Source: Agreia sp. COWG
GTDB taxonomy: Bacteria; Actinomycetota; Actinomycetes; Actinomycetales; Microbacteriaceae
Assembly: GCF_904528075.1 (NCBI RefSeq)
Contig: NZ_LR882035.1
Span: 744,001 to 808,000, forward strand
Direction: 5' to 3'
DNA: 64,000 nt
Positions within the stretch are counted from its first letter, which is position 1. The number at the start of each line of letters is the position of its first letter. Both the position numbers and the translations under genes were made by a program. The notes under the pieces were generated by a model. It had not been told where the DNA came from and did no database searches. It saw only the letters and a list, made by a program, of their open reading frames with translations. Shown in pieces: positions 45,966 to 54,429 of the stretch.

Positions 45966-47477
45966 ATGTTGCAAGACCAGGCCGTGCGCCGACGCCCTCT
46001 ATTCGTGTTCGTCATATCGTGGCTCTCGCTCGCTGTCATGGCGATCCTCTGGGCCGTCACCTCGCCCATCGGTGCGAGCATGGACGAGCCCTCGCACTAC
46101 ATCAAGGCTGCGTCTGTCGTGCGCGGCCAGCTGGTGGGTGAGCCCGGAGCTCGCGCCCAGGATCGGGTCGTGACGGTTCCCGAGACGGTGGCCCTGACGT
46201 TCAACGTGCACTGCCTGGCATTTCGCGCCGACGTGACAGCAGACTGCATCCAGCCCTTCGGCTCAGCCTCCAAAGATGTCGAGGTCACCACAGCCGCCGG
46301 ACTGTACAACCCCACCTACTACGTTCTTGTCGGCTGGCCGTCTCTTCTCGATGTCGGAGGGTCGGCGTTGTACTTCATGCGTTTTGCCAGTGCCATCCTC
46401 TGCTCGCTCTTCTTCGCGATCAGCATCACCTTCCTCTCGAGGCTGCCCAGGCCGACCCTGCCGGTCCTCGCCGCAATTGCTGTCATCACCCCGACGACGG
46501 TGTTTCTCAGCGGCTCGGTCAACCCGAACGCATTCGAGATCGCAACGACGGCGGCGTTCTTCGCCGGTCTCCTCTACGCGGTATCGACTGTGCACACCAG
46601 ATCGTCTCGTCTCTGGACCGCAGCAGCTTTGGCGGTCTCTGGCGCCTTGCTCGCCCACGCTCGGGGGTTGTCGATGCTGTGGCTCGGTATCGCGGTGGTC
46701 GTCGTCGCGATCTCGGTGGGTGTCGGCCATTTCGTGAGGGTGATGGTGCGACCTCCCTTCGTGATCGCGGTGGCGCTGGTCACCGTGTCGCTGGTGCTGG
46801 CCGGCATATGGACACTCAAGACGAATTCACTTCCGGCCGTGGGCGAATATCCCGGAGCCGGGTCGACATTCGGAGAGGGCTTTCTCACAATGCTGTCGTC
46901 GACCGTCGACTACATGCGACAGGCCGTCGGGGTGTTCGGCTGGCTAGACTCCTTCGCCCCCACGTGGGTGCTGGTCATGTATTACGCGCTCCTCTGCGTC
47001 GTCGTGGTCTACGGGCTGTTGTTCGCACGGCCATCGAGATCGTGGGCGGCGCTGTGGGTCGCGCTGGCATCGTTCTTGTTCGTGCCACCCCTCGTGCAGG
47101 CGTCGACGGTCACCGTCTCGGGTTATGTCTGGCAGGGCCGGTACACGTTGCCGTTGATCGTCATTCTGGTGGTCATGGCTGCGGTGGTCGGATCCACGCG
47201 GTTCGCTGAGCTGCCGTGGCGCGATGCCAAACGGGTCGTCATCTTCGTTCTCGTGGTCACCTCCCTGGGGCAGTTGGTCTCGGCCGTGACGAACCTCAAG
47301 CGATACGTCGTCGGCGCCTCTGCCAGCTGGGGCGAGTACTTTTCGGCGCCTCGCTGGAGCCCGCCGTTCTTCAACGCACCCGCGTGGTTCGTCGTCTGTG
47401 GGATCGTTGTAGTCATGTACTTGGGGGCAGGACTCGCGGTGACACTTCTTCGAGACAAGAAGAAGGTGACCGCATGA
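45966..47477 (+). CDS. DUF2142 family polytopic membrane protein, copy 1
   Basis: 503 residues with about eleven membrane helices. After helix 1 an outer loop has SPIGASMDEPSHYIKAASVV (D40, E41, H44), followed by an extracytoplasmic region with YNPTYYVLVGWPSL and later SVNPNAFEIATTAAF and YVWQGRYTLP. Two paralogues share these motifs (54401-55969 and 59733-61262). Family function is unknown. The acidic residue pair in the first outer loop and the overall topology resemble GT-C glycosyltransferases that use polyprenyl-phosphate sugars, which is my inference. Its stop overlaps the next gene, a GtrA protein (ATGA), supporting a link to lipid-linked sugars. Confidence 0.85.
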   Translation: MLQDQAVRRRPLFVFVISWLSLAVMAILWAVTSPIGASMDEPSHYIKAASVVRGQLVGEPGARAQDRVVTVPETVALTFNVHCLAFRADVTADCIQPFGSASKDVEVTTAAGLYNPTYYVLVGWPSLLDVGGSALYFMRFASAILCSLFFAISITFLSRLPRPTLPVLAAIAVITPTTVFLSGSVNPNAFEIATTAAFFAGLLYAVSTVHTRSSRLWTAAALAVSGALLAHARGLSMLWLGIAVVVVAISVGVGHFVRVMVRPPFVIAVALVTVSLVLAGIWTLKTNSLPAVGEYPGAGSTFGEGFLTMLSSTVDYMRQAVGVFGWLDSFAPTWVLVMYYALLCVVVVYGLLFARPSRSWAALWVALASFLFVPPLVQASTVTVSGYVWQGRYTLPLIVILVVMAAVVGSTRFAELPWRDAKRVVIFVLVVTSLGQLVSAVTNLKRYVVGASASWGEYFSAPRWSPPFFNAPAWFVVCGIVVVMYLGAGLAVTLLRDKKKVTA

Positions 47478-47911
47478 GCATCCTGACCAAATCGAACGTG
47501 ATGTCCGTGCTGGTGTACGGCCTCGTCGGCGGCACCGCATTCTTTATCGACCTCGGCACCCTCATCCTGTCCCGAGACGTGGCCGGACTCGTCCTCCCGG
47601 TCGCCACGGCGATCGCGCTCCTCGCTGGCCTCGTGGCGAGTTACCTCATGCAGCGGTTCCTGACATTTCGCCAGTCGCAGGTGACCTGGCACAGCCTGTG
47701 GAAGTACGCGCTGCTCGTCACCGCCAACTGGGGGGCGACTCTGCTCATCATCCACCTGGTCGAGACCGCGAGCGTCAACTATGTCTGGGGCAAGGTTCTT
47801 GCGACGGCCGTCATCACCGTCTGGAACTACTTCATCTACCGCTTCTGGATATTCCGGGGGACATCCGGGGCCGCTGCGGCCACCCCGTATCTGGACAATC
47901 CGGCCCGATAA
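47474..47911 (+). CDS. GtrA family membrane protein
   Basis: 145 residues and four helices. VLVYGLVGGTAFFIDLGTLIL is the GtrA entry, and VWNYFIYRFWIFRG closes the last helix as in the copy at 3.4 kb. GtrA proteins are believed to flip polyprenyl-phosphate-linked sugars. The ATG overlaps the DUF2142 stop by four bases. The pair probably forms one functional unit. Convergent with a GT4 gene. Confidence 0.88.
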   Translation: MSILTKSNVMSVLVYGLVGGTAFFIDLGTLILSRDVAGLVLPVATAIALLAGLVASYLMQRFLTFRQSQVTWHSLWKYALLVTANWGATLLIIHLVETASVNYVWGKVLATAVITVWNYFIYRFWIFRGTSGAAAATPYLDNPAR

Positions 47912-47921
47912 GCGGTTCAGC

Positions 47922-47935
47922 CCCCGGCTGCGGGG
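47922..47935. terminator. short GC hairpin between convergent genes
   Basis: CCCCG (47922-47926) and CGGGG (47931-47935) with a four-base loop in the 51-bp gap between gtrA and the minus-strand GT4 gene. Only five base pairs and no U-tract; weak support. Confidence 0.3.
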
Positions 47936-47962
47936 AGGGCGGCTGGAGCCGGAACCTCTGGG

Positions 47963-49105
47963 CTACAGATCAGCGTGCAACTGCCAGACCTTCTCGGCTG
48001 AATCACGCCAGCTGAAGGCCCGTGAGCGATCGTAACCGCCGACCGACAGCCGCTCGAAGAGCTCACCGTCGCCCAGGACGCGTGTGATCGCCTCTGCCAG
48101 ACGTTCGGGATAGCCTTCGGGGTCGTGACGCTCGACGGACACGCTCGCACCCGCGGTCACCTCGAGCAAAGCGGGCACGTCGGAGTGCACGACAGGGGTG
48201 CCGAAGTTCATCGCCTCGATGACCGGCAATCCGAAGCCCTCGGCGAGACTCGGGTAGACGAAGAGCGACGCTCGATCGAGCAGCAACGCGAGGTCGGAGT
48301 CGCTGACGAAACCCATGGCGCGCACCCGCTCGGGGGGGAGGCCGGCAGCGGCGGCCACGTGGGCGACGTCGACGTCGCCCCACCCGTCGGGGCCCGCGAT
48401 CAGGAGTGGCAACTCGGGCACGTTCGGCTGGGCGAGCGCCTTGATGAGCGGCGCCAGTCCTTTACGCGGTTCGAGGGTGCCGACGGTGAGCATGAACTCG
48501 TCGGGTAGGTCGAGTTCGGCGGCCCGCTCGTCCGCGTTGTGGGGCAGGACGAGTTTCGAGCTCACCGCACCCCCGATAACGCGGATCCGGTCACCGAAAT
48601 TCACGAATTCCTGCAGCTCGGCGGCGACGGCGTGGGTGGGTACGACGATGGCGTCGGCGTAGCGTCGGGCGCGTCTGGCGAGTCCCTTGTGCCAGGCGAC
48701 ACCGTGCTTCGTGAGGGTCTCCGGATGAGTCCACGGCACGACGTCGTGGATCGTGACGGCCACCTGTTCGCCGATGGAGTTCACGTGGTCGATCTTGCGC
48801 AAGGGTGCGAGGAGGCTCGTGGCGTGGATCATGCCGCGACCCTTGGCACCGGTCGCGAAACCGTGCTGCCACGCTCGTGCGAGCTCCCGGCGTGGAAGGC
48901 TCAACTGGGTCAGGCCCGACAGGCCCGGCAGCTTCGCCAGCGCCGCGCTCTGCTCTTCCGGCGACACCTTCGAGATCAGCCCCTCGACGTCGCATCCGCG
49001 CGGTCTCGTGGCGATCAACTCACGTGTCAGTTCTTCTGTATAGCGGCCGATTCCCCCCGGCACGGTCGCTACCATCTGATCAATGATCACCCTGAGGGTT
49101 GTCAT
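47963..49105 (-). CDS. GT4 glycosyltransferase
   Basis: 380 residues, GT-B fold. DQMVATVPGGIGRYTEELTREL opens the N-domain; TIHDVVPWTHPETLTKHGVAW is typical of GT4 enzymes acting on mannose or rhamnose donors; FMLTVGTLEPRKGLAPLIKAL and FVYPSLAEGFGLPVIEAMNFGTPVV carry the donor site and E-x7-E motif. The ATG at 49105 has GGAG five bases upstream and begins at conserved sequence, whereas the longer frame overlaps the tRNA-like element. Donor and linkage unknown. It is the first glycosyltransferase of the locus and is divergent from rmlA. Confidence 0.87.
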   Translation of the reverse strand: MTTLRVIIDQMVATVPGGIGRYTEELTRELIATRPRGCDVEGLISKVSPEEQSAALAKLPGLSGLTQLSLPRRELARAWQHGFATGAKGRGMIHATSLLAPLRKIDHVNSIGEQVAVTIHDVVPWTHPETLTKHGVAWHKGLARRARRYADAIVVPTHAVAAELQEFVNFGDRIRVIGGAVSSKLVLPHNADERAAELDLPDEFMLTVGTLEPRKGLAPLIKALAQPNVPELPLLIAGPDGWGDVDVAHVAAAAGLPPERVRAMGFVSDSDLALLLDRASLFVYPSLAEGFGLPVIEAMNFGTPVVHSDVPALLEVTAGASVSVERHDPEGYPERLAEAITRVLGDGELFERLSVGGYDRSRAFSWRDSAEKVWQLHADL

Positions 49106-49119
49106 CAGACTCCAAATAT

Positions 49120-49187
49120 TCCCGAATGCACTGCAGACCGCAGTGTGATGAACAGTCCAAACAAGGGTTCGAATCCCGCTCGGGACC
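49120..49187 (+). other. tRNA-like fold or decayed tRNA remnant
   Basis: In the 222-bp gap between the GT4 gene and rmlA, TCCCGA (49120-49125) pairs perfectly with TCGGGA (49180-49185) like an acceptor stem. Inside lie a 6-bp hairpin CACTGC-AGACC-GCAGTG (49129-49145) and GGG-TTCGAAT-CCC (49165-49177) with the loop sequence of a T-arm. The anticodon arm and most of the D-arm layout are missing, and the T-stem has only three pairs, so this is not a working tRNA gene. It may be a degenerate tRNA end left at an integration point or a chance structure in a promoter region. Confidence 0.35.
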
Positions 49188-49313
49188 TCGCAGCCCCACC
49201 TGCCAATGGCCAGTCCGAGCACGGGGCGGGGTGAACAAAACTAAGGATCCGTCCGTGGCCCCGACACTATCAGGGTCGTTCGATGCTTCCTGGGAGGACC
49301 CCCGGCGGGCCGG

Positions 49314-49319
49314 TAGACT
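49314..49319 (+). promoter_or_regulatory. -10 box TAGACT upstream of rmlA
   Basis: TAGACT, eight bases, then ATG at 49328; no ribosome site between. The spacing is one base longer than in the other leaderless genes here. Confidence 0.4.
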
Positions 49320-49327
49320 ACTCGACC

Positions 49328-50194
49328 ATGCGAGGAATCATTCTCGCCGGGGGCTCAGGCACCCGGCTCTGGCCCATCACGAAGGGCATCAGCAAGCAGC
49401 TGATGCCGATCTACGACAAGCCCATGATCTATTACCCCCTGTCGACGCTGATGATGGCGGGGATCAGCGAGATCCTCATCATCACGACACCCGAGTACAA
49501 CGAACAGTTCAAAGCTCTCCTCGGAGATGGATCCGACCTCGGGATCCGCCTTGAGTACGCGGTCCAGCCCTCCCCGGATGGTCTCGCCCAGGCATTCATC
49601 ATCGGTGAGGAGTTCATCGGCGACGAGAGTGTTGCTCTGGTTCTCGGTGACAACATCTTCCACGGAACCGGACTCGGCTCGAGCCTGAGAAACAACACGG
49701 ACTTCGATGGTGCCCTGATCTTCGCCTACCACGTGGCCAATCCCCGTTCCTACGGGGTCGTCGAATTCGACGAAGACAACGTGGCCGTCTCGATCGAGGA
49801 GAAGCCGACGACGCCGAAGAGCAACTACGCGGTTCCCGGACTCTACTTCTACGACAACTCGGTCGTCGCGATCGCCAAGACCATCGAGCCGAGCGCACGC
49901 GGGGAGCTCGAGATCTCGACGGTCAACGAGCGCTATCTGCATCAGGGCAACCTCAAGGTGCAGGTTCTCGACCGGGGAACGGCCTGGCTCGATACCGGCA
50001 CATTCGAATCCATGGTGCAGGCCACCGAATTCGTGCGCGTCGTCGAAGATCGCCAGGGATTCAAGATCGGCTGTATCGAGGAGATCGCCTGGCGCGCAGG
50101 CTGGATCGACGACGCGCAGCTGCGCGCTCTCGCGGCACCGCTCGTCAAGAGCGGCTATGGCGCCTACCTGAATACACTGCTCGACGCACGCTGA
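49328..50194 (+). CDS. rmlA: glucose-1-phosphate thymidylyltransferase
   Basis: 288 residues, the normal RmlA length. It makes dTDP-glucose, the first step to dTDP-L-rhamnose. [20 protein letters not shown] with the following [16 protein letters not shown] is the nucleotide-binding signature; [19 protein letters not shown] and [10 protein letters not shown] complete it. The other dTDP-rhamnose genes (rmlBCD) are not in the window. The presence of rmlA with several rhamnosyltransferase-like genes points to a rhamnose-containing cell-wall polymer. Confidence 0.96.
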   Translation: MRGIILAGGSGTRLWPITKGISKQLMPIYDKPMIYYPLSTLMMAGISEILIITTPEYNEQFKALLGDGSDLGIRLEYAVQPSPDGLAQAFIIGEEFIGDESVALVLGDNIFHGTGLGSSLRNNTDFDGALIFAYHVANPRSYGVVEFDEDNVAVSIEEKPTTPKSNYAVPGLYFYDNSVVAIAKTIEPSARGELEISTVNERYLHQGNLKVQVLDRGTAWLDTGTFESMVQATEFVRVVEDRQGFKIGCIEEIAWRAGWIDDAQLRALAAPLVKSGYGAYLNTLLDAR

Positions 50195-50241
50195 CGCCGA
50201 CGCCGAGCCCGTCGCCGACGTCTGATCGATCGAGAATTCCC

Positions 50242-51474
50242 ATGAAGACCGTTCTTCTGCGCCTGTCCGGCTTCACGTTCTTTCCGCTGCTCTCTCTGAT
50301 CACCCCGCTCCTCCTTCTGCCTATCGTCGCCGGAATCGTCGGAGGAGACGGGGTATCGAGTGTGATCTCGGGGCAGTCCATCGGAACGTTCGCTGCGACC
50401 GCACTCATGTGGGGGTGGAACGTCGATGGCCCGGTGGCGATAGCCCGAGCGACGAACCCGAGCGACAGGGCGATCGTCTACCTGAGAAGTGTGCGCACCA
50501 GGATTGTGCTCCTCGTACTCGTTCTTCCCCTCGTCTCCGTGGTCGCGGCAGCCGTGGCCGTTCCCGCATTTCGCGTCGAGGCAGTCTCCATGGCCCTTGC
50601 GACCGCGCTCGTCGGCATGTCGCCGGCGTGGTTCTGCATCGGTCTCGGCCAGCCGAAGCTTCTCGCCCTCTACGACACGATTCCGCGGTTCGTCGCGACA
50701 CTGCTGTCGGTACCGTTGCTTCTGGCCACCCAGCAGGTGTGGAGCTATACGGTCGTCCTTGCCGGGGCCACGCTGGTGAGCCTCATCCTGTTCCATCGCC
50801 GATTCTCGGCAGGGGGCGTCTGGCTGCCGACTCCGTTGCGGGGCGCTCTTCGCGATCTTCGCGCCCAGGGCCACACCGCTGGCATCAGCATGGCGGGCAG
50901 CGCCTATGCGTCGACCCCGGCGCCGATCGCCACCGCGACGACGAGCCCGGCGGCATCCGGCAGCCTGTCGACGGCCGACACGCTCTACCGCTTCGGTCTC
51001 TTCACCGTCATAGCACTGGGCAACGCGTTCCAGAGCTGGACAATCGAGCCCGGCATCGCCAATAGGCGCCAGCGGCATGCCGTCGCCCTGTGGTCGCATG
51101 TGGGCCTCGGACTGGCCGGCCTCGTCATACTCCTCGCGGCCGGACCGTGGGTGAGCGAGCTGCTCTTCGCCGGCCAGGCGCGGGCGTCCGTGGAGGTCTG
51201 CCTCTACTACGGCATCGCGTTCTTCTTTCTCTCCGTCGGTACCCCGCTCATGCGCAACGTGCTCATCCCGGCCGGACGACAGCCCCTGGTCTTGAGGTGG
51301 ACCCTCGCGTCGGCCGTCCTGGGTATCGCGGCCATGCTCGTCGCCGGCCTCTCGGGACACGCGCCGCTGATCGCGCTCGGCATGGCATTGAGCGAGGCTG
51401 TACTGTGCGCCGGTCTCGCCGTCCCCGCTTTCCGGGAACTGCGACGGCACTCGGAGGAGGCTCATGTCGAGTGA
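50242..51474 (+). CDS. polysaccharide flippase, Wzx/O-antigen type
   Basis: 410 residues with about twelve hydrophobic helices and small basic cytoplasmic loops; GDGVSSVISGQSIGTFAATALMWGWNVDGPVAIARA is the conserved start of polysaccharide-synthesis MOP-superfamily transporters. It should export undecaprenyl-linked repeat units assembled by the adjacent cytoplasmic glycosyltransferases. No Wzy polymerase is recognisable in the window. The last 11 bases overlap the next gene. Confidence 0.83.
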   Translation: MKTVLLRLSGFTFFPLLSLITPLLLLPIVAGIVGGDGVSSVISGQSIGTFAATALMWGWNVDGPVAIARATNPSDRAIVYLRSVRTRIVLLVLVLPLVSVVAAAVAVPAFRVEAVSMALATALVGMSPAWFCIGLGQPKLLALYDTIPRFVATLLSVPLLLATQQVWSYTVVLAGATLVSLILFHRRFSAGGVWLPTPLRGALRDLRAQGHTAGISMAGSAYASTPAPIATATTSPAASGSLSTADTLYRFGLFTVIALGNAFQSWTIEPGIANRRQRHAVALWSHVGLGLAGLVILLAAGPWVSELLFAGQARASVEVCLYYGIAFFFLSVGTPLMRNVLIPAGRQPLVLRWTLASAVLGIAAMLVAGLSGHAPLIALGMALSEAVLCAGLAVPAFRELRRHSEEAHVE

Positions 51475-52393
51475 GTCCATGGCTCCGCTGCGAGTCGCGG
51501 CCATCGTCGCCGCTTATCACCCCGACGGCGAGCTCGTCGCCACCGTCGCCGGTCTCGTGGCCACCTTCGATCACGTCGTGGTCGTCGACGACGGGTCGCC
51601 GGCCGCATTCGCGAGTGTGCTCGATCGGATCGAGGGGGTGGGAGCCACCGTCGTCAGGCGCCCGACGAACGCGGGCATCGCCGCCACCTTGAACGCGGGC
51701 ATCAGCGAGGCGGATTCGCTGTGGCGCCCCGATTTCTTCGCCACCTTCGATCAGGATTCCGTGCCGGTTCACGACTATGCCGCCCGTGCGCTCGCCACCC
51801 ACCGTGAGGCGTCGAGGTCTGGGCGACGTGTCGGATTCGTCGTGGCGTCGTCATACAGCGGCCATCCGGTGCACACGAGGCGTTCGTCCGGAGCATTCGC
51901 CGAGGCCTTCGACCCCATGCAGTCCGGGTTCGTCGTTCCGCGGCACACCTTCGACAGCGTCGGTCGGTTCGAGCAGGGCCTCGTCATCGACGGAGTCGAC
52001 AGCGAGTTCACCGCCCGCGTGAGGGCGGCGGGGTTCGACGTGCTCGTGGGTGCCGGATGCGACATCCGGCATCAGCTCGGACGGCGCGACCCCGTGCGGC
52101 TGTTCGGCAGGGAGCTTCGGCTGTTCGGGCGCGAGATCAGCTACAACTACCACTCTCCTCAGCGGGTGTACTACATCGCTCGGAACGGCACGACACTGTC
52201 GCGGCGATACCTGCTCAAGGACCCGTCGTGGGTGCTGCGACGGATGGTCGAGGAGGCGAAGGCGCATGTGCTTCGGCTCGCGTTCAGCCCGAACCGCCGC
52301 GCGGTCGCCACGGCCATGATCGCCGGGTACCGAGACTCGTTCCGCGGGCGCTCCGGCGTCATCGAGCCGTCGGTGCTCCGTCGCCTCCGCTGA
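51464..52393 (+). CDS. GT2 glycosyltransferase, rhamnosyltransferase type
   Basis: 309 residues. VAAIVAAYHPDGELVATVAGL and VVVVDDGSP at the N-terminus, FFATFDQDSVPVHDYAA with the DQDS metal motif, and a C-terminal aromatic GREISYNYHSPQRVYYIARN match bacterial rhamnosyltransferases of the RfbF-like type. GGAGGAGG precedes the ATG at 51464, which overlaps the flippase stop. Donor probably dTDP-rhamnose; linkage unknown. Convergent with the wbbL-like gene across a symmetric hairpin. Confidence 0.85.
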   Translation: MSSESMAPLRVAAIVAAYHPDGELVATVAGLVATFDHVVVVDDGSPAAFASVLDRIEGVGATVVRRPTNAGIAATLNAGISEADSLWRPDFFATFDQDSVPVHDYAARALATHREASRSGRRVGFVVASSYSGHPVHTRRSSGAFAEAFDPMQSGFVVPRHTFDSVGRFEQGLVIDGVDSEFTARVRAAGFDVLVGAGCDIRHQLGRRDPVRLFGRELRLFGREISYNYHSPQRVYYIARNGTTLSRRYLLKDPSWVLRRMVEEAKAHVLRLAFSPNRRAVATAMIAGYRDSFRGRSGVIEPSVLRRLR

Positions 52394-52398
52394 TCCGC

Positions 52399-52426
52399 TG
52401 ACGCCTCGCCTCTCTCGGCGGCGTCA
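52399..52426. terminator. bidirectional hairpin between convergent glycosyltransferase genes
   Basis: TGACGCC (52399-52405) and GGCGTCA (52420-52426) form a seven-base-pair outer stem with a further GCC/GGC pair inside. It overlaps the stop codon of the minus-strand gene. No U-tract. Confidence 0.45.
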
Positions 52427-53281
52427 CCGGCGGGAAAATACGCGGGTCACGAGCAGCGCCCGGGCCCAGAGGCCGGCGCGCACGGCGAATCGTACGGGCG
52501 CCAGGTACCAGCCGCGGTATTTACGTGAGAGGAACCTGTAGGCGCTTTCGTGATGCACAACGACCATCCGGGTCGAATGCTCGTCTGTCGAGTGAGCGCC
52601 GGAGTGCATCACCGTCGCAGATGGTGCGTAACGACTTCGCCAGCCGGCCTTGCCGAGGCGATATCCCAGGTCGACGTCCTCGAAGTACATGAAGAAGCCG
52701 TCGTCGAAACCTCCGAGCTCGTCGAACGCCTTCCTTCTGAGAAGGAGGCACGAGCCCGAGAGCCAGCCCGCGTCGCGCTCGCGCGGCGGGCGTTCGTTGT
52801 CGCTGTGGTAACGCCTCGACCACGGGTTGGCCGGCCAGATGTTGGCGAAGAGCGCGTGGCCGAGTCCCATGCGCAGAGAGGGGATGGCCCGCGCAGAGGG
52901 ATACACCTCTCCGTCGGTTTCGACGAGCGGCCCGACAGCTCCGATTCGGTCGTCGCTCTCACCCACCCGAATGAGTTCGTCGATGGCTCCCGGGCGGATC
53001 TCGATATCGGGGTTGCTGATCAGCACCCACTCGATCGACGCCGGCAGGCTGCGCACGGCCGCGTTCATCGCGCCGCCGTAACCGAGGTTGCGCGGCATCG
53101 GCAGATAGGCGACACCATAACGGTCGGCCAGCTCGCGCACGCGGGACGCGGCATCCGGCCTGTTGTCGGCGACAACGACGGTGAGGGGGGCGCCACTCGC
53201 TGCGGGGAGCGAGGCCAAGAACCCGTCGAGAACCGCCTCTGAGCCGTAGCTGACGGTGACGACCCCCGCCTCGCCGCTCAC
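52424..53281 (-). CDS. wbbL: GT2 glycosyltransferase, WbbL-like rhamnosyltransferase
   Basis: 285 residues. GVVTVSYGSEAVLDGFLASL, VADNRPD, PRNLGYGGAMNAAV, LISNPDIEIRPGAI and GGFDDGFFMYFEDVDLGYRLGKAGW are the landmarks of the WbbL/rhamnosyltransferase family that adds rhamnose to polyprenyl-diphospho-GlcNAc as linker in actinobacterial cell walls. The gene overlaps the upstream GT4 by four bases (GTGA). The exact acceptor is inferred. It is the last gene of a six-gene minus-strand operon. Confidence 0.85.
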   Translation of the reverse strand: MSGEAGVVTVSYGSEAVLDGFLASLPAASGAPLTVVVADNRPDAASRVRELADRYGVAYLPMPRNLGYGGAMNAAVRSLPASIEWVLISNPDIEIRPGAIDELIRVGESDDRIGAVGPLVETDGEVYPSARAIPSLRMGLGHALFANIWPANPWSRRYHSDNERPPRERDAGWLSGSCLLLRRKAFDELGGFDDGFFMYFEDVDLGYRLGKAGWRSRYAPSATVMHSGAHSTDEHSTRMVVVHHESAYRFLSRKYRGWYLAPVRFAVRAGLWARALLVTRVFSRR

Positions 53282-54429
53282 GACCGGCTCCCGACAGCGG
53301 CGAAGGCACGAGCATAGATCGAGGCGCAGGCCCGCCAGGTGAACTCGGCACTGCGTTCGAGGCCGGCGCGGCCCATCTCGTCGCGACGGGGCCGGTCGTC
53401 GAGCAGCGACCTGATGGCTGCGGCGAGGGACGGTGCATCGGGCTCGGCGTAGGCGACAGCATCGCCGCCGACCTCTGGGATGGACAGCCGAGGCGTCGTC
53501 AGAACCGGGGCCCCACTCGACATGGCTTCGAGGACGGGCAAGCCGAACCCTTCTCCGAGGCTCGGGTAGACCACGAGTTGCGAACCGCCGAGGAAGGCGG
53601 ACAGCAGATCGAGCGGTAGATAACCTGCCTCGATGATCGGACGCTGCGCTACGGGCAACGAGGCGTTCGCGTCGAGTGCCTCGTTCGCGGCCTCATCCCA
53701 TCCCCGTGCGCCCGATAGCGCGAGCACGGGCGTGCCCGGGTCGGTCGCACGAAGAGTCGCGTGTGCCGCAATCAGGGCTGGGATGTTCTTGCGGGGTTCC
53801 ATCGTTCCGAGGAAGGCGATCCACGCTTGGGATGCTTCGAGTCCGAGAGTCTGCCTGACCGACTGCACGGCCGCCTCGGACGGCGGGGCGAATACCTCGG
53901 GGTCGACGCCGAGGTAGGCGACGTCGATCTGCGGCTGAGCCCGAGCGACGTAGCGTTGCACCTCGTCGGCCGTGGCCCTGCTGGCAGCGACGAGCCGATC
54001 CGCTCGGGCGTTCGCCCAGCGAATCCAGGTGCGGAAGAAGAGCCCCTTCACGCGAGAGTGTGCCTCGGGCGAACTGTAGAAGGTGGCGTCATGGAGGGTG
54101 ACCACCCGCTTCACCCGCGTGAACAGCGGAAAGGTGTAATGCGGCGAGTAGATGATCTCGGATCGCCGGCGTCGGGCGAGGGCCGGAAGGCCGGTCTGCT
54201 CCCAGACGAAGCGGACGGCCCGCGAAGAGACGAACCGGGGCGCGACGATGTAGGTGTGGCCGGGCGCGGCGGCGTGAAGGGCCGGGATGTCGGATCGTTT
54301 CGCGACGACATCGACGACCATGCCGTTCTGGTCTAGTCCGCCAAGGAGGCCCGTGATGAAGCGAGCCACACCACCATGGCTCGGCGGGATGGAGGTGGCG
54401 TCAAAGAGCACGTGGGGCGCTGGGCTCAC
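53278..54429 (-). CDS. GT4 glycosyltransferase
   Basis: 383 residues. VLFDATSIPPSHGGVARFITGLL, VVTLHDATFYSSPEAHSRVKGLFF, WIAFLGTMEPRKNIPALIAAH and VVYPSLGEGFGLPVLEAMSSGAPVL (E-x7-E) are typical of GT4 mannosyl- or rhamnosyltransferases. The GTG at 54429 lies inside the end of the upstream DUF2142 frame, with 29 bp overlap. Donor unknown. Confidence 0.86.
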   Translation of the reverse strand: MSPAPHVLFDATSIPPSHGGVARFITGLLGGLDQNGMVVDVVAKRSDIPALHAAAPGHTYIVAPRFVSSRAVRFVWEQTGLPALARRRRSEIIYSPHYTFPLFTRVKRVVTLHDATFYSSPEAHSRVKGLFFRTWIRWANARADRLVAASRATADEVQRYVARAQPQIDVAYLGVDPEVFAPPSEAAVQSVRQTLGLEASQAWIAFLGTMEPRKNIPALIAAHATLRATDPGTPVLALSGARGWDEAANEALDANASLPVAQRPIIEAGYLPLDLLSAFLGGSQLVVYPSLGEGFGLPVLEAMSSGAPVLTTPRLSIPEVGGDAVAYAEPDAPSLAAAIRSLLDDRPRRDEMGRAGLERSAEFTWRACASIYARAFAAVGSRS

